A stretch of DNA of 50,570 bases from Chloroflexus islandicus (lineage in GTDB: Bacteria > Chloroflexota > Chloroflexia > Chloroflexales > Chloroflexaceae), in the NCBI RefSeq assembly GCF_001650695.1, contig NZ_LWQS01000058.1, positions 1 to 50,570 of the forward strand. Reading direction: 5' to 3'. How positions within the stretch are numbered: the stretch's first letter is position 1; each line of letters opens with the position of its first letter. Below are positions 43,782 to 50,570 of the stretch, piece after piece. The notes under the pieces are model-generated. The model was not told where the DNA came from, searched no databases, and worked only from the letters and a program-made list of their open reading frames with translations. Position numbers and translations under genes: made by a program.

Positions 43782-44834
43782 ATGCGCCATCACGAACTTT
43801 TTAGCCGGCCCCATCGCCGGCTCAACCAGCTCACCGGCGAGTGGGTGCTGGTTTCGCCTCACCGCACGCAGCGCCCATGGCTGGGGCAGGTGGAAACGTT
43901 GCCACCCGCCGAGTTGCCGGCTTACGATCCGAACTGTTACCTCTGCCCCGGCAACACGCGGGCCAACGGGGCGCAGAACCCAGCTTACACCGAGACGTTT
44001 GTGTTTGAGAACGATTTTGCCGCGTTGCTGCCGGATATTCCGCTCGAGCGGGTCAGTATCCGCGCACCGGGTGTTGATGGCGAGATTGGCCCGGCGCTGT
44101 TGCACGCCGAAGCCGAGCGCGGCATCTGCCGGGTAGTCTGCTTCTCGCCGCGCCATGATCTGACGCTGGCCCAGATGTCACAGGCCGATGTGCGGCGGGT
44201 GGTTGAGGTTTGGGCCGAGCAGTACCGTGAATTGGGCGAAATCGACTGGGTGCAGTCGGTGTTGATCTTCGAGAACCGCGGCGCGATGATGGGGGCGTCG
44301 AATCCGCATCCGCACGGCCAGATCTGGGCCAATGAGCAATTGCCGAACGAGATGCGCAAAGAGCTGGCGACGCAGACGGCCTACTGGCACGAGCACAACC
44401 GCTGCTTGCTCTGCGACTATCTGGCGCTGGAGCTGGCCGCCGGCGAGCGGATCGTCTGCGCCAACGAGACGTGGGTGGCGCTGGCGCCATTTTGGGCGGT
44501 GTGGCCGTTCGAGACGCTAGTGCTGCCGCGCAGCCATACCGGCGCGCTGCCCGATCTTGATGAAGCCGGACGCGAGGGGTTGGCTGCCATCTTGCGCGAA
44601 CTGACCGCGCGCTACGACCGGCTGTTTAACGTCACCTTCCCCTACAGCATGGGCTTCCACCAGCGTCCCACCGACGGCTTGGCACATGATGGCTGGCACC
44701 TGCATGCCCACTTCTACCCGCCGCTGCTGCGCTCGGCCACCGTGCGCAAGTTTATGGTCGGCTACGAAATGTTGGGCCAACCCCAGCGCGACCTGACCCC
44801 TGAACAGGCGGCGGAACGGTTGCGCGAAATCTAG
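43782..44834 (+). CDS. galT: Galactose-1-phosphate uridylyltransferase
   Basis: 350 residues from the ATG at 43782, placed six bases after GGAGG; the ATG at 43776 is too close. The active-site block [15 protein letters not shown] holds the nucleophile His of HPHGQ. Zinc ligands are likely CYLC (about 48-51) and the His in RHDLTLAQM. The C-terminal MGFHQRP and HLHAHFYPP motifs are typical. It swaps UMP between UDP-glucose and galactose-1-phosphate in the Leloir pathway. It lies 15 bases after the permease, so the importer probably takes up a galactoside. Confidence 0.94.
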   Translation: MRHHELFSRPHRRLNQLTGEWVLVSPHRTQRPWLGQVETLPPAELPAYDPNCYLCPGNTRANGAQNPAYTETFVFENDFAALLPDIPLERVSIRAPGVDGEIGPALLHAEAERGICRVVCFSPRHDLTLAQMSQADVRRVVEVWAEQYRELGEIDWVQSVLIFENRGAMMGASNPHPHGQIWANEQLPNEMRKELATQTAYWHEHNRCLLCDYLALELAAGERIVCANETWVALAPFWAVWPFETLVLPRSHTGALPDLDEAGREGLAAILRELTARYDRLFNVTFPYSMGFHQRPTDGLAHDGWHLHAHFYPPLLRSATVRKFMVGYEMLGQPQRDLTPEQAAERLREI

Positions 44835-44846
44835 CGGCGCTCGACC

Positions 44847-45926
44847 CTACCACGCCGCCGGAAAGAGCGCCTCTACCACCCCCACCTCATGGCTGGCGCA
44901 GCGCAGATCGCCGGTCGCGCGCAGATCGCTCGCGCTGCGCCGGCCCAGCAGCAACGCCGAGAGACCGCCGATCGTGATCTGCGCCACCTCAACATCGGCG
45001 ATACCGGCCCCAGCGCTGATCTGCACCATCCCGGCGCGGCATTCAATCCGCGCCGATCCCCACTCGCCGCGCAAGCCAATGCTGCCTTCCCAACCGACGT
45101 AGCGTGAAGCGGCCAAGCGCGCAGCCAGCGCCGGCTGCTGAGAACGCAACGCAGCGAGCGGATCGATCGCAATCCAGACCGGCGTCACGGCTTCGTCCGG
45201 CGGCAAGCGCACGGTCACGCTTGCGCCTAATTCGAGCGCAGCCTGCGCCAGCGGGTGATCGGGCGTTAACCACAGCTCGCGCACGGTATTTGGCAACCGG
45301 CTGAGCAACGCGCGCGCCGCGCCGGTATCAACCGCACGGCCCTCGATCACCGATTCGCCGTACAGCATCGCATAGCCGGTGACATTCCCAAACCGATCGC
45401 GCGCCACCAGCGGCGGCTGCGCGGCGATCTGCCAGCGCCAATCGGCTTCGTAGCGCAACGGAATGACGCAACGGGGCGCGGGCGCGTGCTGATCGAGCGC
45501 CACCAAATCGGCCACGTCATCGAGGGTGGCCAGCGCCAACGAGCCATCACCGCCGCGCCACGCGACCCGGCTATCCAGCGTAGCCGGGATCATCCCCCAC
45601 TGGCCGGCTACGCTCAGGGGCAATGGGCAACGCAACCATGCCATCCCGGCGGCGACGGCAATCTCGGCAGCCGCGGCGAGCAGCGCAGCCACGAGGTCAG
45701 GATGGTTACTGCCGGCCAATTCCACTTCGCCCACCTCAAACCGGGCGAGCTGGCGTTGCCAGCGTGTATGGGTGACGAGACCGATAGCCTGATCGCCGCT
45801 CTCGGTGGCAGCGATCAGGTGCAAATCAGGCCGGTAGCGCGGGTGGCGCTGCTGGTGGGCCAACACCGCTGGATCGATCAGAGCGGGGATCTCAGTGGAT
45901 AGCGGGCTGATAGTTAGATGACTCAT
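44847..45926 (-). CDS. GNAT acetyltransferase-like protein with C-terminal SCP2-like domain (Eis-like)
   Basis: 359 residues. The first part (about 1-100) and a second stretch (about 105-230) look like GNAT halves, with EVGEVELAGSNHPDLVAALLAAAAEIAVAAG in the place of the CoA-binding helix. The end (about 270-359) fits a sterol-carrier-like domain. This build is known in the Eis family. The acetyl-CoA loop is not clearly seen, so activity is uncertain. It is convergent with galT, 12 bases apart, and has a weak ribosome-binding site. Confidence 0.55.
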   Translation of the reverse strand: MSHLTISPLSTEIPALIDPAVLAHQQRHPRYRPDLHLIAATESGDQAIGLVTHTRWQRQLARFEVGEVELAGSNHPDLVAALLAAAAEIAVAAGMAWLRCPLPLSVAGQWGMIPATLDSRVAWRGGDGSLALATLDDVADLVALDQHAPAPRCVIPLRYEADWRWQIAAQPPLVARDRFGNVTGYAMLYGESVIEGRAVDTGAARALLSRLPNTVRELWLTPDHPLAQAALELGASVTVRLPPDEAVTPVWIAIDPLAALRSQQPALAARLAASRYVGWEGSIGLRGEWGSARIECRAGMVQISAGAGIADVEVAQITIGGLSALLLGRRSASDLRATGDLRCASHEVGVVEALFPAAW

Positions 45927-46174
45927 GGTTTATTCAGCAATTGTCTTGTCGCTAAACTATGCGATTGTCTCATTCGGGGCATCATTGGGCAACAACATCG
46001 CTACGATTTTTAAACCTTATTTGTCATCTCCTGCTCATCTTACATACTTCTCGATCGCGCCGTAACTTCCTACAATGCAGCGCAGAGGGACATACACCAA
46101 GCGATCGTGTCGCCGGTTGTTTCGGCCACCGAGGCGCGAAGCGGAGACGTTGAGCATACGAAGCGAGGAAATCG

Positions 46175-46933
46175 ATGATTGCGCCTACCATGACCACCTT
46201 GAACTCACCGGCAACGTTGCATGCGTCAGTCGTGGGCGATGAAGCGGCGACCGGCCTTGCCACGATAGATGTGGAAGAATTAGCCCGTCGTTGCGCGATT
46301 GAGAGTGAGCGGTTTTACCGCGGCCAGTCGCACGACTCGCGCTACAGCTATGAGTTATTCCGGCGGGCGCTGGTTGAGCGTGATGAAACCGCGTGGAATT
46401 ATCTCTTTCAACATTATAGCCCGTTGGTTGAGGGTTGGATCCGGCGCAGCGGCGCGTTTGTCAGCAGCGGCGAGAGCAGCGAATACTTTGTCGTGGGCGC
46501 GTTCGCGAAGTTTTGGCGCGCGGTAACGCCTGAACGCTTCGCCTCGTTCCCCAATCTGGCTTCGCTGTTGCAATACTTGCAACTGTGCGCGTCAAGCGTC
46601 GTGATCGACTCGGTGCGGGCGCAGTCGTGGGCCGAGATGATGCCGGAGGAGCGGATCAGCGAACAGCGCATGCCGCGCCTCTCGCCGGATGAAGAGGCGA
46701 TGCAGCGGGTCGATCGGCAAGAGTTCTGGCGTTTCATTGACAGCCAATTGCACAACGAGAGCGAGCGGGTGGTGGTCTACGGTTCGTTCGTGCTCGGCCT
46801 GACGCCGCGCGCCATCTTCGAGCGCTACGCCTCCCTTTTCGAGAGCGTCTACGACGTGTACAACGTCAAACGCAACGTATTAAGCCGGCTGAGCCGCAAT
46901 AACCACCTGCGGGCGCTGTTTGCGCAGGCGTGA
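46175..46933 (+). CDS. Sigma-70-family RNA polymerase sigma factor, ECF-like and divergent
   Basis: 252 residues. After a poorly conserved 60-residue N-terminus, region 2 is seen (about 65-150: LVERDETAWNYLFQHYSPLV, then VVGAFAKFWRAVTPERF and VIDSVRAQ). A linker and a weak region 4 follow (about 195-245, ERVVVYGSFVLGLTPRAIFERY). Region 4 is less typical, so promoter choice may differ from other ECF factors. It is followed, after 411 bases of repeats, by a double HC2 zinc-finger protein, which is the usual partner type. Confidence 0.72.
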   Translation: MIAPTMTTLNSPATLHASVVGDEAATGLATIDVEELARRCAIESERFYRGQSHDSRYSYELFRRALVERDETAWNYLFQHYSPLVEGWIRRSGAFVSSGESSEYFVVGAFAKFWRAVTPERFASFPNLASLLQYLQLCASSVVIDSVRAQSWAEMMPEERISEQRMPRLSPDEEAMQRVDRQEFWRFIDSQLHNESERVVVYGSFVLGLTPRAIFERYASLFESVYDVYNVKRNVLSRLSRNNHLRALFAQA

Positions 46934-47125
46934 ACGTAAAGGCGCAAAGGGAGCAAAGGCGCAGAGGTTTTAAACGCAAAGGCGCAAAGGACGCAGAGGA
47001 CGCAAAGGGTTTAAACGCAAAGGCGCAAAGGACGCAGAGATTTTAATGAAAAGGCGCGAGGGCGCGCAGTGGGCGTTCCCGATTGTCATTGCGAGGGCGC
47101 GCAGCGCCCGAAGCAATCTCCTGCT
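46934..47125. repeat. GGCGCAAAGG-type short repeats and a MITE-like end
   Basis: AAAGGCGCAAAGG(A/G) followed by ACGCAGAG recurs at least three times in 46938-47041. A partial unit starting TGTCATTGCGAG (about 47083) and running through GAAGCAATCTCCTGC follows. No gene is seen in 46934-47344. Confidence 0.6.
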
Positions 47126-47249
47126 GAAGCGCGATCGATACGGTGACGCAAGGGCATGGATCACGAGTGCGACTGATTGACGCGGATCGAACAGCGGTGT
47201 TGAACCATACCTAGCACCTTCAGGGTCAATACTGAAAATCTTGTGTAAG

Positions 47250-47272
47250 CGGGAACGTGAAAAACGTTCCCG
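47250..47272. terminator. Hairpin with T-rich tail upstream of the zinc-finger gene
   Basis: Perfect 9-bp stem CGGGAACGT / ACGTTCCCG with a GAAAA loop, followed by TTTGCGTTTCTTT. It looks like an intrinsic terminator on the plus strand, 72 bases before the next start, so it may end transcripts from the sigma gene or act as an attenuator. Confidence 0.55.
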
Positions 47273-47344
47273 TTTGCGTTTCTTTCAACAGGAAACGCTT
47301 GCAGGTTCATCTGCTGAATTGGTTGCTCACGGAGGCGCGCCGGT

Positions 47345-47728
47345 ATGGAAGAAGAACAATTGAGCGACGGCGCAACCCATCTTTCCGGCTCTGAGATTGT
47401 TGCTGCTGCCGATGGCGAAGCTGATGAAGCCATCGTTGACCATTTACGCCACTGTGAGCTGTGCCGCCAACGGGTAGCGGCGTTGCGCGCGATGCAACAG
47501 GCGTTGCGGCGCCGTCTCTACCGCGCTCTTTGCCCCTCGACCGAGCAGTTGGCTGACTATTGTCAAGGTCTTTTGTCTCCTGCCCAACAAGCGCTTCTTG
47601 CCCACCATATCGCCTCGTGCCCCTATTGCAGCGCCGAAGTTGACCTCATGCTGCAGCGCGATCCGTTGATCGACCGGCTGTTGCTCAGCGATCTGCTGAA
47701 CCGGCGGGTGTTGCGGTATCTGCGGTGA
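47345..47728 (+). CDS. Double HC2 zinc-finger protein, candidate anti-sigma factor
   Basis: 127 residues. Two zinc-finger motifs of the HxxxCxxC type: HLRHCELC (about 37-44) and HHIASCPYC (about 82-90). Each is the HC2 type found in anti-sigma factors such as RsrA and ChrR. No membrane segment is present, so it is a soluble regulator. GGAGG lies 9 bases before the ATG. It lies downstream of the sigma-like gene and upstream of a VWA gene. That it binds the sigma factor is inference from order. Confidence 0.75.
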   Translation: MEEEQLSDGATHLSGSEIVAAADGEADEAIVDHLRHCELCRQRVAALRAMQQALRRRLYRALCPSTEQLADYCQGLLSPAQQALLAHHIASCPYCSAEVDLMLQRDPLIDRLLLSDLLNRRVLRYLR

Positions 47729-47768
47729 TCAGGCAGAGCCAGCAGTGCGCTGGTTGCGGCGCGCTGTG

Positions 47769-47898
47769 GGAGCCGCACAGCCGTGCGGCGCTACGGTTGA
47801 TCCCCACAACTGTTGGTTGGAGCCGTACAGCCGTGCGGCTCTACGGTTGATCCCCACAACTGTTGGTTGGAGCCGCACAGCCGTGCGGCTCTACGGGG
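47769..47898. repeat. 50-bp tandem repeat with a GCCGCACRGCCGTGCGGC palindrome
   Basis: Units start at 47769, 47819 and 47869, a period of exactly 50 bases: GGAGCCGCACAGCCGTGCGG, then CTACGGTTGATCCCCACAAC and TGTTGGTT. The same unit in variant form lies at 49421 and 49471, again 50 bases apart. Confidence 0.8.
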
Positions 47899-48019
47899 GT
47901 GCGATCTCTGGCGGGGTGCGGTACAATACAATTAATTGCAACCGCCGCCGCTATCGCATCGTCGCATACGTCGGGGCCGTTCGCCAACCGGGCGAGCCGG
48001 TTACGACGAGGAGTTGGCT

Positions 48020-49279
48020 ATGGCAGGAGAAGTGAATCTGCGCGCCGCGCTGGCGCGTCCCTTTTTGGCGGCTACGACTACGCCGCAGGTGGCGTACATC
48101 TTGCTCGAAGCGCAGCCGGCGCCACAGATGACGCAAGTGCGGATGCCGGTCAACGTCTGCTTTGTGCTCGACCGCAGCGGTTCGATGAAGGGCGAGAAGA
48201 TCGAACGGCTGCGGCAGGCGGTGGTGAAGGCGATCGAGCAACTCGACCAGCAAGACTCGATCGCGATCGTGATCTTCGATCACCGCACCGAAGTGATTGT
48301 GCCGGCGCAACCGGTGCGCAACCGGGCCGCCATTCTCGATCTCGTTCACCGCATCCGCGATGCCGGCGGCACCCGGATTGCGCCGGCAGTCGAGAAGGGG
48401 TTGCAAGAACTGCAAAAGATGCCTGCCGGCGTGCGCCGCCTGATCCTGCTCACCGACGGCCAAACCGAGCACGAGAAGGAATGTCTGCTGCGGGCCGAAG
48501 ATGCGGGCCGGCTCGGCATTCCGATCACCGCGCTCGGCATCGGCAAAGACTGGAACGAAGACCTGCTGATCGAGATGGCGAATCGCTCGAAAGGCGTGGC
48601 CGACTACATCGCCCAACCGAGCGAAATCGTCAACTACTTCCAGCACACCGTCCAACGCGCCCAACAGACCGTCATTCAGAACAGCGTGCTCACCCTGCGC
48701 TTAGTGCAAGGCGTGACGCCGCGCGCCGTCTGGCAAGTGACGCCGCTGATCGACAACCTCGGCTACCAGCCGATCAGCGATCGGGCAGTGAGCGTCAATC
48801 TCGGCGAACTCGAAAGCTCACAGGCGCGCGCCTTGCTGATCGAGCTGCTGGTCGATCCGCGTCCGCTCGGCACCTACCGGATCGGGCAAGCCGAACTGAG
48901 CTACGACGCGCCGGCGTTGCGGCTGGCCGGCGAAAAGGCCAAGATCGACATTATGCTCACCTTCACCGCCGACCAATCCCAATTGCAGCAAGTGAATCCG
49001 GCGGTGATGAACATTGTCGAAAAGGTGAGCGCGTTTAAGCTCCAGACCCGCGCCTTGCAAGACCTTGCCGCCGGCGATGTGAGCGGCGCAACGCAGAAGC
49101 TGAAGAGCGCGGTGACGCGCCTGCTCAATCAGGGGGAAGTGGAGTTAGCGGCGACGATGCAGCAAGAGATTGCCAACCTCGAACAACAGGGCCAAATGTC
49201 AAGCGAGGGCCAAAAGACGATCAAGTTTCAGGGCCGCAAGACGGTGCGCTTGACTGATATTGAATTGCCGAAGGAGTGA
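48020..49279 (+). CDS. VWA domain protein, paralogue of the one at 11849-13048
   Basis: 419 residues from the ATG at 48020 with GAGGAG upstream. The MIDAS motif VLDRSGSMKGEK (about 44-55) and LLTDGQ are kept. The C-terminal helices (FKLQTRALQDLAAGDVSGAT, then LKSAVTRLLNQGEVELA) match those of the VWA in the kinase operon. The end is extended by a basic tail (IKFQGRKTVRLTDIELPKE). There is no signal peptide. It follows the candidate sigma/anti-sigma pair, 291 bases after the zinc-finger gene. Partners are not known. Confidence 0.87.
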   Translation: MAGEVNLRAALARPFLAATTTPQVAYILLEAQPAPQMTQVRMPVNVCFVLDRSGSMKGEKIERLRQAVVKAIEQLDQQDSIAIVIFDHRTEVIVPAQPVRNRAAILDLVHRIRDAGGTRIAPAVEKGLQELQKMPAGVRRLILLTDGQTEHEKECLLRAEDAGRLGIPITALGIGKDWNEDLLIEMANRSKGVADYIAQPSEIVNYFQHTVQRAQQTVIQNSVLTLRLVQGVTPRAVWQVTPLIDNLGYQPISDRAVSVNLGELESSQARALLIELLVDPRPLGTYRIGQAELSYDAPALRLAGEKAKIDIMLTFTADQSQLQQVNPAVMNIVEKVSAFKLQTRALQDLAAGDVSGATQKLKSAVTRLLNQGEVELAATMQQEIANLEQQGQMSSEGQKTIKFQGRKTVRLTDIELPKE

Positions 49280-49289
49280 GGAGAGTTAT

Positions 49290-49610
49290 ATTTACCGCAG
49301 AGAGCGCAGAGGACGCGGAGGGGAAGGGTGAGCGGTGACACAAAACCCTCTGCGCCCTCTGCGTGCTTGGCGCCTTTGCGTTTGAATCCTCTGCGTCTTT
49401 GCGTTCTTGGCGCATCGGGTGGAACCGCACGGCCGTGCGGCTCTACGGGTGATCTCCACAACCGTTGGGTGGAGCCGCACGGCCGTGCGGCGCTACGAAT
49501 ATCCCAAAACCCTTTGCGCCCTCTGCGTCCTTCGCGCCTTTGCGTTTACATCCTCTGCGCCTTTGCTCGCTTTGCGCCTTGGCGTTTGAACCCTTTGCGG
49601 CCAACGGACG
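49290..49610. repeat. Mixed short repeats before surE
   Basis: Runs of CTCTGCGTCTTTGCG and CGCCTTTGCGTTT (reverse of the 46934 type) surround two 50-bp units at 49421 and 49471. No gene is seen in 49280-49724. Confidence 0.65.
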
Positions 49611-49724
49611 CTTGCCTCATCACGGACAGTCTCGGTAGAATGGAGGGAGTTCGACCATGGCCAGTTGACCAACCGGCGCGTGGGCGCCGGCATACCGCAG
49701 GCATTTCACATAAGGACACCACGT

Positions 49725-50483
49725 ATGTACATTCTTGTCACCAACGACGATGGCTACCAAAGTCCGGGGTTAGCGGCATTGCGCGCCGTGTTGAGCGAAA
49801 TCGGCGAGGTGGCGGTGGTTGCCCCTGACCGCAACTGGAGCGCCGCCGGCCACTACCGCAAACTGTTCGACCCGCTGCGGGCGTGGGAAGGAACGCTGAG
49901 CGACGGTTCGCCGGCGCTGATCTGCGACGGCACGCCGGCAGATTGCGTGGCGCTCGCGGTGATGGGCCTGCTCGACCGCAAACCCGATCTGGTGGTATCG
50001 GGGATCAATCTGGGAGCTAATCTCGGCACCGACCTGCTCTACTCCGGCACCGTCGCTGCGGCGATGGAGGGCATCGTCTTCGGGATACCGGGGTTAGCGG
50101 TCTCGCAAGTGCGGCCCAAAGACGGCCAGTGGGACTTTCGGGCGGCGCAGGTAGCGGTGCGGCGGTTGGTGACGATCATTCGCGAGCGCGGTTTACCGCC
50201 GGAAGTGCTGCTCAATCTCAACATCCCGGTGGTCGCTCCCGGCGAGCTGCGCGGGATCAAAGCGGGCCGGCTGGGCCGCCGCGTCTACCGCGACGAGCTG
50301 GTCGTGCGCTACGACCCGCGCGGGCGGCCATACTACTGGATCGACGGGGCCGAGCCGGAAGACCACTGCGAAGAGGGCACCGACATCGCGGCGATCAGTG
50401 AAGGCTACGCCAGCTTGACGCCGGTGCAGATGGATTTGACCAGCCACCGCTGGCTGGAAGAGCTGCGCCGGTGGGAGTTGTGA
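49725..50483 (+). CDS. surE: 5'/3'-nucleotidase SurE
   Basis: 252 residues from the ATG at 49725, with AAGGA upstream. The metal site starts with ILVTNDDGYQSPGL (about 3-16), with APDRNWSAAGH and VSGINLGANLGTDLLYSGTVAAAMEG following, all typical for SurE. It removes phosphate from nucleoside monophosphates and short polyphosphate. The length is normal. It seems to be a separate transcription unit after the repeats. Confidence 0.93.
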   Translation: MYILVTNDDGYQSPGLAALRAVLSEIGEVAVVAPDRNWSAAGHYRKLFDPLRAWEGTLSDGSPALICDGTPADCVALAVMGLLDRKPDLVVSGINLGANLGTDLLYSGTVAAAMEGIVFGIPGLAVSQVRPKDGQWDFRAAQVAVRRLVTIIRERGLPPEVLLNLNIPVVAPGELRGIKAGRLGRRVYRDELVVRYDPRGRPYYWIDGAEPEDHCEEGTDIAAISEGYASLTPVQMDLTSHRWLEELRRWEL

Positions 50484-50505
50484 GTGGTTTGGGCGGCGGG
50501 GTGGG

Positions 50506-50570
50506 GTAGGGGCACAGCGCCGCTGTGCCCCCCCCCCCCCCCCCCCCCCCGGCCCCCCCCCCCCCCCCCC
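50506..50570. other. Start of a GTAGGGGCAC hairpin repeat running into poly-C
   Basis: GTAGGGGCACAGCG and CGCTGTGCCCC (50506-50531) begin the palindrome family of 32401-32453, but the right arm passes into 23 C, GG and 18 C. The poly-C is probably not real sequence. Confidence 0.7.

Noticed and set aside
47769-47898. Possible CRISPR array from the 50-bp period
   Set aside because: The whole 50-base unit repeats, so there are no variable spacers.
47863-49038. 391-codon plus-strand frame over the VWA gene
   Set aside because: It is Arg-rich, lies in another frame of the VWA gene and lacks any known motif.
1-50570. tRNA, rRNA or other structural RNA genes
   Set aside because: All gaps were read for clover-leaf ends and conserved loops by eye; none was seen. 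A search program could find ones missed here.

Overview
The window looks like chromosomal DNA of a filamentous anoxygenic phototroph of the order Chloroflexales, most likely Chloroflexus or a close relative. This is an inference from several traits seen together: about 60% GC; many zinc-ribbon, FHA, VWA, Ser/Thr-kinase and PP2C proteins; an FHA-fused ABCG-type transporter; a phytol/dolichol-kinase-like membrane protein; and many short dispersed repeats. No rRNA, tRNA, CRISPR array, transposase or phage gene was seen. The right end runs into poly-C and looks like a contig end.

Layout. 1-3.3 kb: housekeeping genes (5' part of smc, recO, a PH/SHOCT membrane protein, purine nucleoside phosphorylase). 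3.5-20.2 kb: the most unusual part. It starts with a 930-residue protein that carries a papain-type domain and a caspase/gingipain-like domain. After a convergent HAD phosphatase come a MoxR ATPase and its CoxE-like VWA partner, then a small zinc-ribbon protein. A five-gene minus-strand operon follows (PP2C, pseudokinase-PP2C, Ser/Thr kinase, VWA, FHA), and a divergent FHA-FHA-ABC transporter ends the block. Six of these proteins carry zinc ribbons, which suggests one phospho-threonine signalling assembly with a shared adaptor domain.

20.4-25.9 kb: an XRE-cupin regulator with a strong promoter and an attenuator-like leader, an AI-2E family transporter, an HD hydrolase, an SDR protein whose catalytic Tyr is Phe, a methyltransferase and a PfkB sugar kinase. 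26-31 kb: dispersed repeats, a SulP anion transporter divergent from an ArsR regulator, and an acyl-CoA dehydrogenase. 31-39 kb: iron-dependent alcohol dehydrogenase, RsbS/RsbT switch genes, a CDP-alcohol/phytol-kinase-like protein, an alkaline-phosphatase-fold hydrolase, a membrane-anchored beta-helix protein, and a MarR-MFS operon.

39.3-44.8 kb: a sugar ABC importer (binding protein and two permeases, no ATPase gene) followed by galT. About 1.1 kb of repeat array lies between the binding protein and the permeases. 45-50.5 kb: an Eis-like acetyltransferase, a sigma-70-like factor, a double-HC2 zinc-finger protein (candidate anti-sigma), a second VWA protein paralogous to the one at 11.8-13.0 kb, and surE. 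The long non-coding gaps are filled mainly by at least five recurring repeat families.
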